Shown here: in pieces, positions 26,729 through 36,506 of the stretch
Layout: each line of letters opens with the position of its first letter
Numbering within the stretch: position 1 is the first letter of the stretch
Source: Clostridiales bacterium
Lineage (GTDB): Bacteria; Bacillota; Clostridia; Christensenellales; DTU072
Direction of reading: 5' to 3'
DNA: 64,000 bases
Assembly: GCA_012800525.1 (NCBI GenBank)
Contig: JAAZJD010000037.1
Span: 1-64,000 of the forward strand
The notes under the pieces: generated by a model
Told to the model about the DNA's origin: nothing
Database searches by the model: none
The model's input: the letters and a program-made list of their open reading frames with translations, nothing else
Program-made: the position numbers and the translations under genes

Positions 26729-29131
26729 ATGGCAAAATCATATGATTTTAAAAAAATTGAAAAAAAATGGCAAAATTATTGGTATAACAACAGTGTATTT
26801 GAAGTTCACGAGGATTTATCAAAACCCAAATTTTATGGACTTATAGAATTCCCATATCCAAGTGGATCTGGCCTACATGTCGGGCATGTAAGAGCATTTT
26901 CTTCTATTGAAGTAGTTTCAAGGAAAAAAAGATTAGAAGGTTTTAATGTTTTATTTCCAATTGGATATGATGCTTTTGGTCTCCCCACAGAAAATTATGC
27001 GATTAAAACAAAGCAACATCCAAGGCTTGTAACTGACAAAAATATTGCTAATTTCACAAAACAATTAAAATCCCTAGGTTTTAGTTTTTGTTGGGATAGA
27101 GTGGTAGATACAACGCAACCCGACTATTACAAGTGGACACAATGGATTTTCTTGCAATTATTTAAAAAGAATCTTGCATATAAATCGACAACTTTAGTCA
27201 ACTTTTGCCCTAGTTGTAATGTTGTGTTAGCAAACGAAGAAAGCCAACAAGGGGTTTGTGATAGATGTGGAACTACAGTTGTACAAAAAGAAAAAGATGT
27301 ATGGTTTTTAAAAATAAGAGACTATGCTGAAAAACTTCTAGATGGCCTAAATGATGTAGATTTCCCAGAAAGAATCAAAGTGGAGCAACAAAATTGGATT
27401 GGTAAATCAACTGGTGCAATAGTGACTTTCCCGATTGAAATAGGTAAAGAAAAATTATATGTTGATGTATATACAACTAGACCCGACACCATTTATGGTG
27501 CAACTTTCTTAGTTTTAGCACCAGAACATCCAATATTAAAAGAAAATATTCAAAAAATTCAAAACTTTGAAGAGATAACTGACTATCAAGAGAGTGCCCT
27601 CTCTAAAAAAGAATTTGATAGAATTCAAATGAATAAAGAAAAAACTGGAATTTTGGTTGAAGGCATGAAAGCGATTAATCCTATAACTAATCAAGCTATA
27701 CCTGTATTTACCGCAGATTATGTGATGATGGATTATGGCACAGGAGCAATTATGGGAGTTCCTGCACACGATCAAAGAGACTGGGATTTTGCTAAAAAAT
27801 TTGGCCTACCAATCATAGAAGTCATCAAAGGTGATGTTGATGTCCAAGAAGAACCATACTGTGCTAAAGATGGAGTTGGCGTACTTGTTAACTCTCCCCT
27901 AATCAATGGACTAAATGTTCCTGATGCAATCAAAAAAATTATTTTAGAGATGCAATCTTTGAAGGTTGGATATCCTAAAGTAGACTACAAAATGAAAGAT
28001 TGGGCATTTAATAGACAGCGTTATTGGGGAGAACCTATACCAATAATTAATTGTCCAAAATGTGGACAAGTCCCAATGGATGAAAAAGATTTGCCACTAG
28101 AATTACCTCATTTAGAAGATTTCTCCCCTAGTGATGATGCCCTATCTCCTCTAGCAAAATGTACAGAATGGGTTAATACAATATGTCCAAAATGTGGTGG
28201 AAAAGCTACAAGAGAAACCGACACTATGCCACAATGGGCAGGAAGCAGTTGGTACTTTTTAAGATATATGAGTCCTAAAGACAATAATTATGTAGTTAAC
28301 CCTAATGCATATAAATATTGGGGACAAGTTGATTGGTATAACGGGGGCATGGAACATGTTACTAGACACTTAATATATTCAAGATTTTGGAATCACTTTT
28401 TATATGATATAGGTGTTGTTACACATAAGGAACCATACCGTAGAAGATCAATGCAAGGCTTAATTTTAGGAGCCGATGGAGAAAAAATGAGCAAATCACT
28501 TGGCAATGTAGTGAATCCAGATGATGTTATAAAAGAATTTGGAACCGATGTTCTTAGAACCTTTATATTGTTTATTGGCGATTATGAAAAACCAGCACCA
28601 TGGTCTCCTGATGGGATAAAAGGCAGTGATAGATTTATCAAGAGACTTTGGAATTTACAAGACTATCTTGTAGACAATTGCGATACCTCAGATGTTAACC
28701 TCGATGCCGTTATCAAAAAGGTTTCAGATGATATTGAAGCTTGCAAATTTAACACAGCTATAGCTGCTGTAATGGAAGCAGTCAATGGATTTTATTCAAG
28801 AGGTAAAATCACAATAAATGAATATATTACAGTGTGTAAGCTTATATACCCTATTGCTCCTCATATCACTAGTGAAATTTATCACATTTTAACTGGCGAA
28901 TATATAGAAAAATCTGATTGGCCTAAATTTGATCCAAAAAAACTAATCGAAGATTGCATTGAAATTCCGATTCAAATCCTTGGAAAAGTTCGAGGTAAAG
29001 TTACAGTTGAAGTAAATGCAACAGAAGAAGAAGTGATAAATCAAGTCAAAGAATTAGGATTACTTGACAACAAAACTATTGTTAAAGTTATATATGTTAA
29101 AAATAGGATAGTAAACTTTATAGTCAAATAA
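26729..29131 (+). CDS. leuS: Leucyl-tRNA synthetase
   Basis: The ATG at 26729, with AGAGG upstream, gives 800 residues beginning MAKSYDFKKIEKKWQNYW; an upstream TTG at 26696 has no site. It has FPYPSGSGLHVGHVRAF (HIGH as HVGH), a zinc knuckle (FCPSCNVVLANEESQQGVCDRCG), the CP1 editing domain (TTRPDTIYGATFLVLAPEHP, YGTGAIMGVPAHDQRD), a second Cys pair (CPKCGQ ... CPKCGGKATRETDTM), and KMSKSLGN. It charges tRNA-Leu and removes misactivated amino acids. It is transcribed alone and ends in a terminator. No T-box is visible. Confidence 0.96.
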   Translation: MAKSYDFKKIEKKWQNYWYNNSVFEVHEDLSKPKFYGLIEFPYPSGSGLHVGHVRAFSSIEVVSRKKRLEGFNVLFPIGYDAFGLPTENYAIKTKQHPRLVTDKNIANFTKQLKSLGFSFCWDRVVDTTQPDYYKWTQWIFLQLFKKNLAYKSTTLVNFCPSCNVVLANEESQQGVCDRCGTTVVQKEKDVWFLKIRDYAEKLLDGLNDVDFPERIKVEQQNWIGKSTGAIVTFPIEIGKEKLYVDVYTTRPDTIYGATFLVLAPEHPILKENIQKIQNFEEITDYQESALSKKEFDRIQMNKEKTGILVEGMKAINPITNQAIPVFTADYVMMDYGTGAIMGVPAHDQRDWDFAKKFGLPIIEVIKGDVDVQEEPYCAKDGVGVLVNSPLINGLNVPDAIKKIILEMQSLKVGYPKVDYKMKDWAFNRQRYWGEPIPIINCPKCGQVPMDEKDLPLELPHLEDFSPSDDALSPLAKCTEWVNTICPKCGGKATRETDTMPQWAGSSWYFLRYMSPKDNNYVVNPNAYKYWGQVDWYNGGMEHVTRHLIYSRFWNHFLYDIGVVTHKEPYRRRSMQGLILGADGEKMSKSLGNVVNPDDVIKEFGTDVLRTFILFIGDYEKPAPWSPDGIKGSDRFIKRLWNLQDYLVDNCDTSDVNLDAVIKKVSDDIEACKFNTAIAAVMEAVNGFYSRGKITINEYITVCKLIYPIAPHITSEIYHILTGEYIEKSDWPKFDPKKLIEDCIEIPIQILGKVRGKVTVEVNATEEEVINQVKELGLLDNKTIVKVIYVKNRIVNFIVK

Positions 29132-29170
29132 TTTCACATTCAATTTAATAAAACATAAAATATCATAACT

Positions 29171-29204
29171 AAAGGCTTTAATGTTAAAATAGAAGCCTTT
29201 TTTT
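29171..29204 (+). terminator. Terminator of leuS
   Basis: AAAGGCTT (29171-29178) pairs with AAGCCTTT (29193-29200) across a 14-base loop, followed by T residues to 29204. Confidence 0.8.
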
Positions 29205-29206
29205 AG

Positions 29207-29236
29207 TTGCGAATATTTACACTCAAGTGATACAAT
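29207..29236 (+). promoter_or_regulatory. Promoter of gapA
   Basis: TTGCGA (29207-29212), an 18-base spacer and TACAAT (29231-29236). It begins immediately after the leuS terminator and would give a leader of about 30 bases carrying GGAGG. Confidence 0.6.
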
Positions 29237-29271
29237 AGCTAAGGAAAATAATTTATCGGAGGATTAAATAT

Positions 29272-30291
29272 ATGGCAAAAAATGTAAGAGTAGCAATTAA
29301 CGGTTTTGGAAGAATTGGTCGTTTAGCATTTAGAGAAATGTTTGGTGCACCAGGTTATGAAGTTGTAGCGATTAATGATTTAACAGATGCAAAAATGTTA
29401 GCTCATTTGTTGAAATATGACTCAGCACAAGGAAGATATAAATTAGCAAGCACAGTTAAAGCTAATGAAGCATCAATAGAAGTAGATGGAAAAGAAATTC
29501 CAATTTATGCAAAAGCAAATGCTGCAGAATTACCTTGGAAAGAACTAGATGTTGATATGGTTTTAGAATGTACTGGTTTTTACACATCAAAAGCTAAATC
29601 ACAGGCACATATTGATGCAGGAGCAAAAAAAGTTATTATTTCTGCACCAGCAGGTAATGATTTACCAACAATAGTGTTCTCAGTTAATGAAAATATTTTA
29701 AAGGCTTCAGATACAATAATATCTGCTGCTTCATGTACAACAAACTGCTTAGCACCAATGGCTAACACGCTACATAATCTAGCAAACATTGAAAATGGAC
29801 TTATGACAACCATCCATGCTTATACTGGAGATCAAATGGTTTTAGATGGACCTCATAGAAAAGGTGATTTACGTAGAGCAAGAGCTGCTGCAGTAAATAT
29901 CGTTCCAAACAGCACTGGTGCTGCAAAAGCAATTGGTCTTGTAATTCCAGCACTCGCAGGTAAATTAGATGGTTCAGCACAAAGAGTTCCAACCCCAACA
30001 GGCTCATTAACAGAATTAACAGCAGTATGCACAAAATCAGTTACAGCAGCCGATGTAAACGCAGCTATGAAATCAGCAGCTTGTGAAAGTTTTGGTTACA
30101 CTGAAGAACCAATTGTTTCATCAGATGTTATCGGAATCACAGAAGGATCTTTATTTGATGCTACACAAACAAAAGTTATGGCATTAGCTGATGGAAAAAC
30201 GTTGGTAAAAGTTGTTAGCTGGTATGACAATGAGCAAAGCTATACAAGCCAAATGGTTCGTACAATTAAATACTTTGCAAACTTAAAATAA
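29272..30291 (+). CDS. gapA: Glyceraldehyde-3-phosphate dehydrogenase
   Basis: A 339-residue enzyme with the N-terminal Rossmann start [18 protein letters not shown], catalytic Cys155 in [38 protein letters not shown], and the C-terminal [17 protein letters not shown]. It oxidises glyceraldehyde-3-phosphate with NAD+ and phosphate. The end of the second beta strand is followed by NDLTD, consistent with an NAD-preferring catabolic enzyme. A strong CGGAGG precedes the ATG. It is monocistronic between two terminators, separate from the pgk-tpiA-gpmI run. Confidence 0.97.
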   Translation: MAKNVRVAINGFGRIGRLAFREMFGAPGYEVVAINDLTDAKMLAHLLKYDSAQGRYKLASTVKANEASIEVDGKEIPIYAKANAAELPWKELDVDMVLECTGFYTSKAKSQAHIDAGAKKVIISAPAGNDLPTIVFSVNENILKASDTIISAASCTTNCLAPMANTLHNLANIENGLMTTIHAYTGDQMVLDGPHRKGDLRRARAAAVNIVPNSTGAAKAIGLVIPALAGKLDGSAQRVPTPTGSLTELTAVCTKSVTAADVNAAMKSAACESFGYTEEPIVSSDVIGITEGSLFDATQTKVMALADGKTLVKVVSWYDNEQSYTSQMVRTIKYFANLK

Positions 30292-30314
30292 TACTAACAT
30301 TTATCAAAAAAACA

Positions 30315-30346
30315 AAAGCCAGAAGTTTTGATTTCTGGCTTTTTTA
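30315..30346. terminator. Bidirectional terminator between gapA and the GH13 gene
   Basis: AAAGCCAGAA and TTCTGGCTTT form a 10-bp stem with A-rich and T-rich flanks on both sides, so it can act on both converging transcripts. Confidence 0.85.
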
Positions 30347-30386
30347 TTGCAAAAATATTATTAACTTTTACCCTATTAAAAAGTGA

Positions 30387-32078
30387 TTAATTTTCTGTAT
30401 TACTATATTCATAAATCACAGCTTCATAAACTCCAAGTCTTATTGCATCACCCAATATTTCATCTTGTTTTGCATAATTACTCATTACTAATTTTGCACC
30501 TTTAAATCCTAACAAATCTACATTGACATTTATTGATTCCTCTTTAAAATTGCAAATTACTAAATACTTTTTGTTTTTTAAAGCCCTCTCAAAGCAATAT
30601 ATTTTCTTGCTATTTGGGAAATATTCAGTAAAACTGCCATCTCTAATTACCGCATTTCCTTTTCTAAAGGCTATTAATTTTTTATAAAAGTTTAATTCAG
30701 AGTTTGGATTTTTCTTTTGATCTTCTACGTTTCTATCAGCATAATTTGGATTTATTTTCATCCAAGGTGTTCCTGTTGTAAATCCAGCATTTGGTTCAGA
30801 TGTCCATTGCATAGGAGTTCTTGCATTATCTCTTGCTCTTTTAGCCATAATTTTTCTTGCTATTGGCATTATTGGCCTAAAATACTTTTTAATTAGATCA
30901 AAAACTTGAATAGAGGCAATATCTAAATATTCTTCATCTTTTAACTTAATATTGCTCATTCCTATTTCTTGCCCTTGATAAACATAAGGAGTTCCTCTAA
31001 GCATCATATATGAAACCGCTAACATTTGAGCTAATTGCTTCTTATATATTCCTTCACCATTTCCATATCTACTAACACTTCTTGGTTGGTCATGATTTTC
31101 ATAATATAATGTTGGCCAACAATCTGCAGGAAGCTCTTGCCAATTACGCTGTACCTTTTTAAATTTTTTCAAATTAAACTTCATTGGTAAAAAGTTCATA
31201 AACATATCTACTTCCATAAGTTCAAATGTAATCATGGTATCAAGCTCTCGTCTCGATTCTCCAATCAAATCTGGTGCATCTTTGTAACCACAGCCTATGG
31301 CCTCTGCAACAATCATCGAATCATGTAAACCCCATGATTTTTCATATAATTCATTTAAAAACTCATGAATTCTAGGACCTAATGTAAAATGTTCATCTCC
31401 TCTCAATACAAGGTTATACTTACCATCTGGAAAATCTTGATTTTTTGAAATACAAGATATTACATCACATCTAAATCCATCAACACCAAGAGCAAACCAA
31501 TACTCACAAATATCTATTACTTCTTGTCTTACTTTTGGATTTTCCCAGTTAAGATCAGGCTGTTTTTTAGAGTATAAATGCAAATAAAACTCATCAGTCG
31601 TTTCATCATATTCCCAAGCTGAACCAGTAAACCTTGAAGTCCAGTTATTTGGCACTTTTCTTCCATCCTTACCTTTTCCTTTTTTCCATATATAATAGTC
31701 TCTGTATGGATTATCTTTACCTTTTTTGCTTTCTTGAAACCATATATGTTCATCCGAAGTATGGTTTACAACTAAGTCCATAACAAGCTTTATATCTCTT
31801 TTTTTCATTTCTGAGACCATTTCTTTAAAATCATCTAAAGTTCCAAATTCTGGCATGATTTGTCTATAATCAGAAATATCATACCCATTATCATCATTTG
31901 GTGATGCATAAATTGGTGACAACCAAACTGCATTTATGCCTAGATCTTTTAAGTAGTCCAGTTTTGAAATAATTCCTTGCAAATCTCCTATCCCATCGCC
32001 ATTACTATCACAAAAACTGCGAGGATATATTTGATAAAAAACTGCATCCTTATACCATCTTGTACGCTTTGTTTCCAT
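30387..32078 (-). CDS. GH13 alpha-glucosidase (oligo-1,6-glucosidase type)
   Basis: A 563-residue enzyme starting WYKDAVFYQIYPRSFCDSNGDGIGDLQGI, which has the GH13 calcium-type loop DSNGDG. The catalytic set is DGFRCDVI (Asp nucleophile), IVAEAIGC (Glu acid/base) and YENHDQPR (transition-state Asp). VNHTSDEHIWF and a short C-terminal beta domain with ALKNKKYLVICNF match the oligo-1,6-glucosidase/trehalose-6-phosphate hydrolase subfamily. It hydrolyses short alpha-glucosides in the cytoplasm. No PTS or sugar regulator is adjacent, so the substrate is open. GGAGG precedes the ATG. Confidence 0.92.
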   Translation of the reverse strand: METKRTRWYKDAVFYQIYPRSFCDSNGDGIGDLQGIISKLDYLKDLGINAVWLSPIYASPNDDNGYDISDYRQIMPEFGTLDDFKEMVSEMKKRDIKLVMDLVVNHTSDEHIWFQESKKGKDNPYRDYYIWKKGKGKDGRKVPNNWTSRFTGSAWEYDETTDEFYLHLYSKKQPDLNWENPKVRQEVIDICEYWFALGVDGFRCDVISCISKNQDFPDGKYNLVLRGDEHFTLGPRIHEFLNELYEKSWGLHDSMIVAEAIGCGYKDAPDLIGESRRELDTMITFELMEVDMFMNFLPMKFNLKKFKKVQRNWQELPADCWPTLYYENHDQPRSVSRYGNGEGIYKKQLAQMLAVSYMMLRGTPYVYQGQEIGMSNIKLKDEEYLDIASIQVFDLIKKYFRPIMPIARKIMAKRARDNARTPMQWTSEPNAGFTTGTPWMKINPNYADRNVEDQKKNPNSELNFYKKLIAFRKGNAVIRDGSFTEYFPNSKKIYCFERALKNKKYLVICNFKEESINVNVDLLGFKGAKLVMSNYAKQDEILGDAIRLGVYEAVIYEYSNTEN

Positions 32079-32105
32079 TTCTCGCCTCCATAAATTTATA
32101 TAAAA

Positions 32106-32135
32106 ATTTTATCATAAATACACCTATAAGTTCAA
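32106..32135 (-). promoter_or_regulatory. Promoter of the GH13 gene
   Basis: On the minus strand TTGAAC (32130-32135), an 18-base spacer and TAAAAT (32106-32111), about 25 bases upstream of the ATG. Confidence 0.6.
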
Positions 32136-32139
32136 TATA

Positions 32140-32937
32140 TTATAGAGTAAGCTGATATATTCTATTCTTATTAATATTGTATTTCCTTGATAAATAGCTA
32201 ACTGTTTCTTTTTTTGTTCTGCCTTTTTGAAGTTCCTGTTTAATTAATTCAATTATTTCCCCATCTTCTAGTTCCTTTTTTTCTGCAGGATGAATAATTA
32301 ATACGAATTCGCCTTTAGTATTATCGATTTCAAAATTTGATAAGGAAGTTTCATATACTGTTTCATAAATTTTTGTAAGTTCTTTTACTGCAGTTACTTT
32401 TCTATCTCCGAGTTCTTTTAATAAAAATTGAGAAATTTTTTCTAAATCATGTGGCGCTACGTAAAGAACAAGTGGATATAAACTTTCTTTAAAATTTGAT
32501 AAAATAGTTCTTTTATCTTTGTCCTTTTCCGGCAAAAATCCTAAAAAAGAAAAACCAATGTAATCTAGCCCTGAAATGCTAATTGCCGTTGTTATAGCAC
32601 TTACACCTGGAACACTTTCAACTTTAATTCCCTTGTCTATTGCTTCTCTAACTAAAATTGCACCAGGATCACTTATTGCTGGCATTCCAGCATCGCTGAC
32701 TAAAGCACAACTTTCGCCAGCCAAAATCCTTTCAATAATTTCATTACTTTTCTGCCTTTCAGAGAATTTGTGATATGACACTAATGGTTTATTTATTTTA
32801 TATTGTTTCAATAAAACAATTGTATGAGCAGTATTTTCACATGCTATAAAATCGACCTTTTGTAAGGTTTCTACAGCCCTAAATGTTATATCTTTTAAAT
32901 TACCTATTGGAGTTCCAACAATATACAATGTATTCAT
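32140..32937 (-). CDS. rsmI: 16S rRNA 2'-O-ribose C1402 methyltransferase
   Basis: The ATG at 32937, preceded by AAGG, gives 265 residues starting MNTLYIVGTPIGNLKDITFRA, the family start; the 29 codons further upstream overlap trmN6 and are rejected. ACENTAHTIVLLKQY, ALVSDAGMPAISDPG and VPGVSAITTAISISGL are the tetrapyrrole-methylase-fold blocks of RsmI. It 2'-O-methylates C1402 in the 30S decoding centre. The C-terminal helix-turn-helix-like end (KKETVSYLSRKYNINKNRIYQL) is typical. It overlaps or follows trmN6 closely. Confidence 0.93.
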   Translation of the reverse strand: MNTLYIVGTPIGNLKDITFRAVETLQKVDFIACENTAHTIVLLKQYKINKPLVSYHKFSERQKSNEIIERILAGESCALVSDAGMPAISDPGAILVREAIDKGIKVESVPGVSAITTAISISGLDYIGFSFLGFLPEKDKDKRTILSNFKESLYPLVLYVAPHDLEKISQFLLKELGDRKVTAVKELTKIYETVYETSLSNFEIDNTKGEFVLIIHPAEKKELEDGEIIELIKQELQKGRTKKETVSYLSRKYNINKNRIYQLTL

Positions 32938-32959
32938 TTTTACCTTCATTTTTATATTT

Positions 32960-33817
32960 TTAAACACCTTTATCAAAATTTGAATAATACATTCGATAAA
33001 CCTCTTTTGTGTAAGAGCCATCACCCTCTGTAATAATCAAAGGTTTTAAAATTCTAATACCTGATTTGCCGTTTTTCTTGCCCTCAACAACTACAGTGTT
33101 TACTGCTTTGTTAATAGATGGCTGAATAGGCAAAATTTTTTTAGGTTCTAACAAATATTTTCTCATCGAAACCATAAGATCAGTTAACCTTTCTGATTTT
33201 ACAATACAATAGAATCTGCCACCATATTTTAACAGTTTAGATGCCTCATGAACTATTTCATCTAATGTTATTAGCATTTCTGTTTTGCAATTCATAGATT
33301 CACTTAGCATTTCATTTTCATCAAAAAGCTTCTCTAATTCTATTGGCTCAAGATACTTTTTAAGATCTACTTGTTCTTCTATATTTTTTCTTATTTTTTT
33401 AGTTGTTTCATTTTTATTTACTGGCATATATGGAGGGTTTGAAACAACAACATCAATAGATTCGTGAGCAAGATATTTATGAGTAACTCTAATATCTAAA
33501 TTTAATATTTCAATATTGTCTTCTAACCCATTATATATGACACTTCTTTTTGCCATATCATATAATCTTGGTTGAATTTCTATTCCATAAATCTTTTTTG
33601 CTTTTGTTTTTGCAAACATCAGTAAAGGTATAACTCCAGATCCTGTTCCTAAATCTACTACCGTTTCTTTGTTATTTGCTTTTGCTATATTTGCTAAAAT
33701 TACAGCATCAGTAGTAAATGTATATCCTTTCTTGTTTTGGATAATATATAAGTCATCACACTCTAAATTAAAAATTTCTTCATCTTTTAAAATCAACTTT
33801 TTAAGATCTTTTTTCAT
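32960..33817 (-). CDS. TrmN6-type tRNA adenine-N6 methyltransferase
   Basis: A 285-residue class I methyltransferase with TVVDLGTGSGVIPLLMFAK (SAM site, residues ~52-70), EIQPRLYDMAKRSVIYN and the catalytic VSNPPYMPV (NPPY). This matches TrmN6/YfiC, which makes m6A37 in tRNA-Val. An insertion at ~140-175 (KKIRKNIEEQVDLKKYLEPIELEKLFDENEMLSES) is longer than usual and may be lineage-specific. It directly precedes rsmI, a common pairing in Firmicutes (yabB-yabC-like cluster). The divergent neighbour is fba across 288 bases. Confidence 0.87.
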   Translation of the reverse strand: MKKDLKKLILKDEEIFNLECDDLYIIQNKKGYTFTTDAVILANIAKANNKETVVDLGTGSGVIPLLMFAKTKAKKIYGIEIQPRLYDMAKRSVIYNGLEDNIEILNLDIRVTHKYLAHESIDVVVSNPPYMPVNKNETTKKIRKNIEEQVDLKKYLEPIELEKLFDENEMLSESMNCKTEMLITLDEIVHEASKLLKYGGRFYCIVKSERLTDLMVSMRKYLLEPKKILPIQPSINKAVNTVVVEGKKNGKSGIRILKPLIITEGDGSYTKEVYRMYYSNFDKGV

Positions 33818-33845
33818 ACTGGCTTATTTCAATAAATATCCTTAT

Positions 33846-33996
33846 TACTTTACCATAAACACACAGGCTATAGTCTTCCCAATTTTATCGCCTGCAAGAA
33901 CAAGATTACTTTATCGTGAACACGCAGCTATAAGATATGACTAAATATTTTAGTTTAAGCATTTTTAATGCTTTATCGTGAACATACAGGCTCATA
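33846..33996 (+). repeat. Three degenerate direct repeats, 61-62 bp period
   Basis: Copies begin near 33846, 33907 and 33969. The shared core is CTTTATCGTGAACA followed by YACAGGCTATAG. Copies 2 and 3 share 14 identical bases in a row (CTTTATCGTGAACA); copy 1 reads CTTTACCATAAACA. They fill the gap between trmN6 and fba. The intervening ~33 bases are unrelated. Function unknown. Confidence 0.75.
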
Positions 33997-34105
33997 GATT
34001 ATATATTAACATAAATATTACTTCAAACTCTATAATTACTAGCATTTAAATATGTGTTATAGTATAATTTATAATATATTTATAGATATTTTATGGAGGT
34101 AATTT

Positions 34106-35035
34106 ATGCCATTAGTAACAAGTACAGAAATGTTTAAGAAAGCTTACCAAGGTGGTTATGCAATAGGAGCATTCAATGTAAACAACATGGAAACCATTCA
34201 AGGAATTGTTGAAGCTGCTAAAGAAGAAAAGTCACCTGTAATATTGCAAGTATCAGCTGGAGCTAGAAAATATGCAAATCCAGTTTACCTAAAGAAGCTT
34301 GTAGAAGCCGCTGTTGAGACAACTGATCTACCGATAGTTCTTCATCTAGACCATGGTGATTCTTTTGAAATTTGCAAAGATTGCATTGATATGGGATTTA
34401 CTTCAGTAATGATTGACGCCTCGAGCCATAGCTTAGAAGAAAACATTAAAATAACAAAAAATGTTGTTGATTACGCACATGATAGAGGAGTTGTAGTAGA
34501 AGCTGAACTAGGAAGACTCGCTGGCATAGAAGACGATGTAAAAGTTCATGCCGATGATGCCCAATATACTGATCCTGCTGAAGTATATGAATTTGTTTCA
34601 AGAACAAACGTAGATAGCTTAGCAATTGCAATTGGAACAAGTCACGGTGCATTCAAATTTAAAGGAGAAGCAAAGCTTCGTTTTGATATTTTAGAAAAAA
34701 TTGGAAAACTTTTACCAAACTTCCCTATTGTTTTACACGGAGCAAGTTCAGTGCCACAAAACTTGGTTGAAGTTATCAATAAATATGGTGGCAATATGCC
34801 AGGAGCTAAAGGTGTCCCAGAAGACATGTTGAGAAAAGCAGCTTCAATGGCTGTTTGCAAAATTAATATCGATTCTGATATACGTATGGCTATCACTGCA
34901 ACTATTAGAAAGTATTTCAGTGAAAATCCTTCACACTTTGACCCAAGACAATATTTGGGACCAGCAAGACTCGCTGTAAAAGAAATTGTTGCACATAAAA
35001 TTAGAAATGTTTTAGGTTCATCAAATCAAATTTAG
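34106..35035 (+). CDS. fba: Class II fructose-1,6-bisphosphate aldolase
   Basis: A 309-residue TIM-barrel enzyme with AYQGGYAIGAFNVNNMETIQG, LHLDHGDSFE (Asp and His of the zinc site), VEAELGRLAGIEDD, SLAIAIGTSHGAFKF and IVLHGASSVP. It cleaves fructose-1,6-bisphosphate to DHAP and GAP, with zinc supplied by the His residues of these blocks. GGAGG lies upstream of the ATG, and a TATAAT at 34063-34068 may be its -10, although the -35 is weak. Monocistronic, with a strong terminator. Confidence 0.96.
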   Translation: MPLVTSTEMFKKAYQGGYAIGAFNVNNMETIQGIVEAAKEEKSPVILQVSAGARKYANPVYLKKLVEAAVETTDLPIVLHLDHGDSFEICKDCIDMGFTSVMIDASSHSLEENIKITKNVVDYAHDRGVVVEAELGRLAGIEDDVKVHADDAQYTDPAEVYEFVSRTNVDSLAIAIGTSHGAFKFKGEAKLRFDILEKIGKLLPNFPIVLHGASSVPQNLVEVINKYGGNMPGAKGVPEDMLRKAASMAVCKINIDSDIRMAITATIRKYFSENPSHFDPRQYLGPARLAVKEIVAHKIRNVLGSSNQI

Positions 35036-35053
35036 TCAAATTTACAACAAAAT

Positions 35054-35092
35054 AAAAAGGGGTTGATTTTTTAAATTTCAACCCCTTTTTTA
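35054..35092. terminator. Bidirectional terminator between fba and rho
   Basis: AAAAAGGGGTTGA and TCAACCCCTTTTTT form a long stem around a T/A-rich loop, with A-run and T-run flanks. It can stop both converging transcripts. Confidence 0.9.
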
Positions 35093-35109
35093 TTTGCAAA
35101 ATCTAAAGT

Positions 35110-36492
35110 TTAAACTATATTATATCCAGATTTTTGAAGATGGGCAATTTGCAATGATAATTGTTGAATAAATTCTTCATTATTTTTTGTACCTACTAGC
35201 ATACCTATTAAATTTTCCGCAGCTTCTTGAGTATCACCAATAGAAAGCATTCTCCTAACCGCCCATATACCTTCAAGTTCTTTTGTTGTCAAAAGTAACT
35301 CTTCTCTTCTAGTTCCGCTCTTTGCTAAATCAATTGCTGGGAATATTCTTTTTTCTGATAATTTTCTATCAAGATGAATTTCCATATTTCCAGTTCCTTT
35401 AAATTCTTCATAGATTACATCATCCATCCTACTTCCTGTATCAACTAAAGCAGTGGCTATTATTGTCAAACTTCCGCCATTCTCTATATTCCTAGCAGCT
35501 CCAAAAAATCTTTTTGGTGAATGCAAAGCTCCAGGATCAATACCACCACTTAATGTCTTCCCTGTCGGATTAATTACTAAGTTATATGCTCTTGCTAATC
35601 TAGTTAAGCTATCCATCAAAATTACTACATCTTTACCTCGCTCAACGAGTCTTTTGGCTCTTTCCAAAACCATTTCTGAAGCCTTTGTATGGTGCTCTGG
35701 CATTTCATCAAATGTTGAATAAACCACTTCACCATCAATGCTTCTTTGCATATCAGTAACTTCCTCTGGCCTTTCATCTATTAATAATACAATTAAATGA
35801 ACCTCTGGATAATTATTTCTAATATTATGTGCTATCTTTTTTAATAATGTTGTTTTACCAGCCTTTGGAGGAGATACAATCATAGCTCTTTGCCCTTTTC
35901 CAATAGGAGCTACTAAATCAATAGCTCTAATTGCAAAATCTTTTGTATTTTCAAGGTTTTCTAGTTTATACCTCTTATCAGGATATATCGGTGTTAAAGA
36001 ATCAAAATTTGCTCTGTGAAAAGCTAAATCTGGGTTTTCATCATTTATTGCAATTATCTCTTGTACATTTAAGGGTCTATTTTCTGCCAGTTTTTTTACA
36101 TATGCTTTGACCATGTCACCTTTTCTCAATCCCGATTTTCTAATTTTATGAGCCGATATATAAGCATCACCATCGCCTTGTTGATAATTATGTGCTCTTA
36201 AAAAACCATATCCATCTGGACAAATTTCTAAAACACCTTCTCTAATTTCCATTGAGGAAAAATCCATATCCTCTATTTTATCTTCATCATTATTGTTGTT
36301 GTTTTTGGGAGCACTTACTTGATTTGTTTTTTGTAAAGACGAAGTTTCTTCAGCATTTTGTTCATTAATAAAAGCAATTAACTCCATTTTTTTCATTCCT
36401 GCAGCTTTTTTATTACCTAGCTGCCTAGCCATATCTCTCAATTCAAAAATTGTTTTTACTGTTAAATCATTTTTTTGTACAGTTTTTGTCAT
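35110..36492 (-). CDS. rho: Transcription termination factor Rho
   Basis: A 460-residue hexameric RNA helicase. N-terminal LTVKTIFELRDMARQLGNKKAAGMKKMELIAFI is the Rho helical domain, then a polar linker of about 40 residues (with an Asn run), then the cold-shock-like RNA site GVLEICPDGYGFLRAHNY. Walker A is SPPKAGKTTLLKK, and VVILMDSLTRLARAYN and Q-loop/R-loop blocks follow. Rho ends untranslated transcripts. It follows the metallo-hydrolase gene by 14 bases and has AAGGAAGG upstream. Confidence 0.96.
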   Translation of the reverse strand: MTKTVQKNDLTVKTIFELRDMARQLGNKKAAGMKKMELIAFINEQNAEETSSLQKTNQVSAPKNNNNNDEDKIEDMDFSSMEIREGVLEICPDGYGFLRAHNYQQGDGDAYISAHKIRKSGLRKGDMVKAYVKKLAENRPLNVQEIIAINDENPDLAFHRANFDSLTPIYPDKRYKLENLENTKDFAIRAIDLVAPIGKGQRAMIVSPPKAGKTTLLKKIAHNIRNNYPEVHLIVLLIDERPEEVTDMQRSIDGEVVYSTFDEMPEHHTKASEMVLERAKRLVERGKDVVILMDSLTRLARAYNLVINPTGKTLSGGIDPGALHSPKRFFGAARNIENGGSLTIIATALVDTGSRMDDVIYEEFKGTGNMEIHLDRKLSEKRIFPAIDLAKSGTRREELLLTTKELEGIWAVRRMLSIGDTQEAAENLIGMLVGTKNNEEFIQQLSLQIAHLQKSGYNIV

Positions 36493-36506
36493 AAATATCC
36501 TTCCTT

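Noticed and set aside
33846-33996. Bona fide CRISPR array
   Set aside because: Only three copies, 75-85 percent alike rather than identical, and no cas genes in the window. Reported as degenerate repeats instead.
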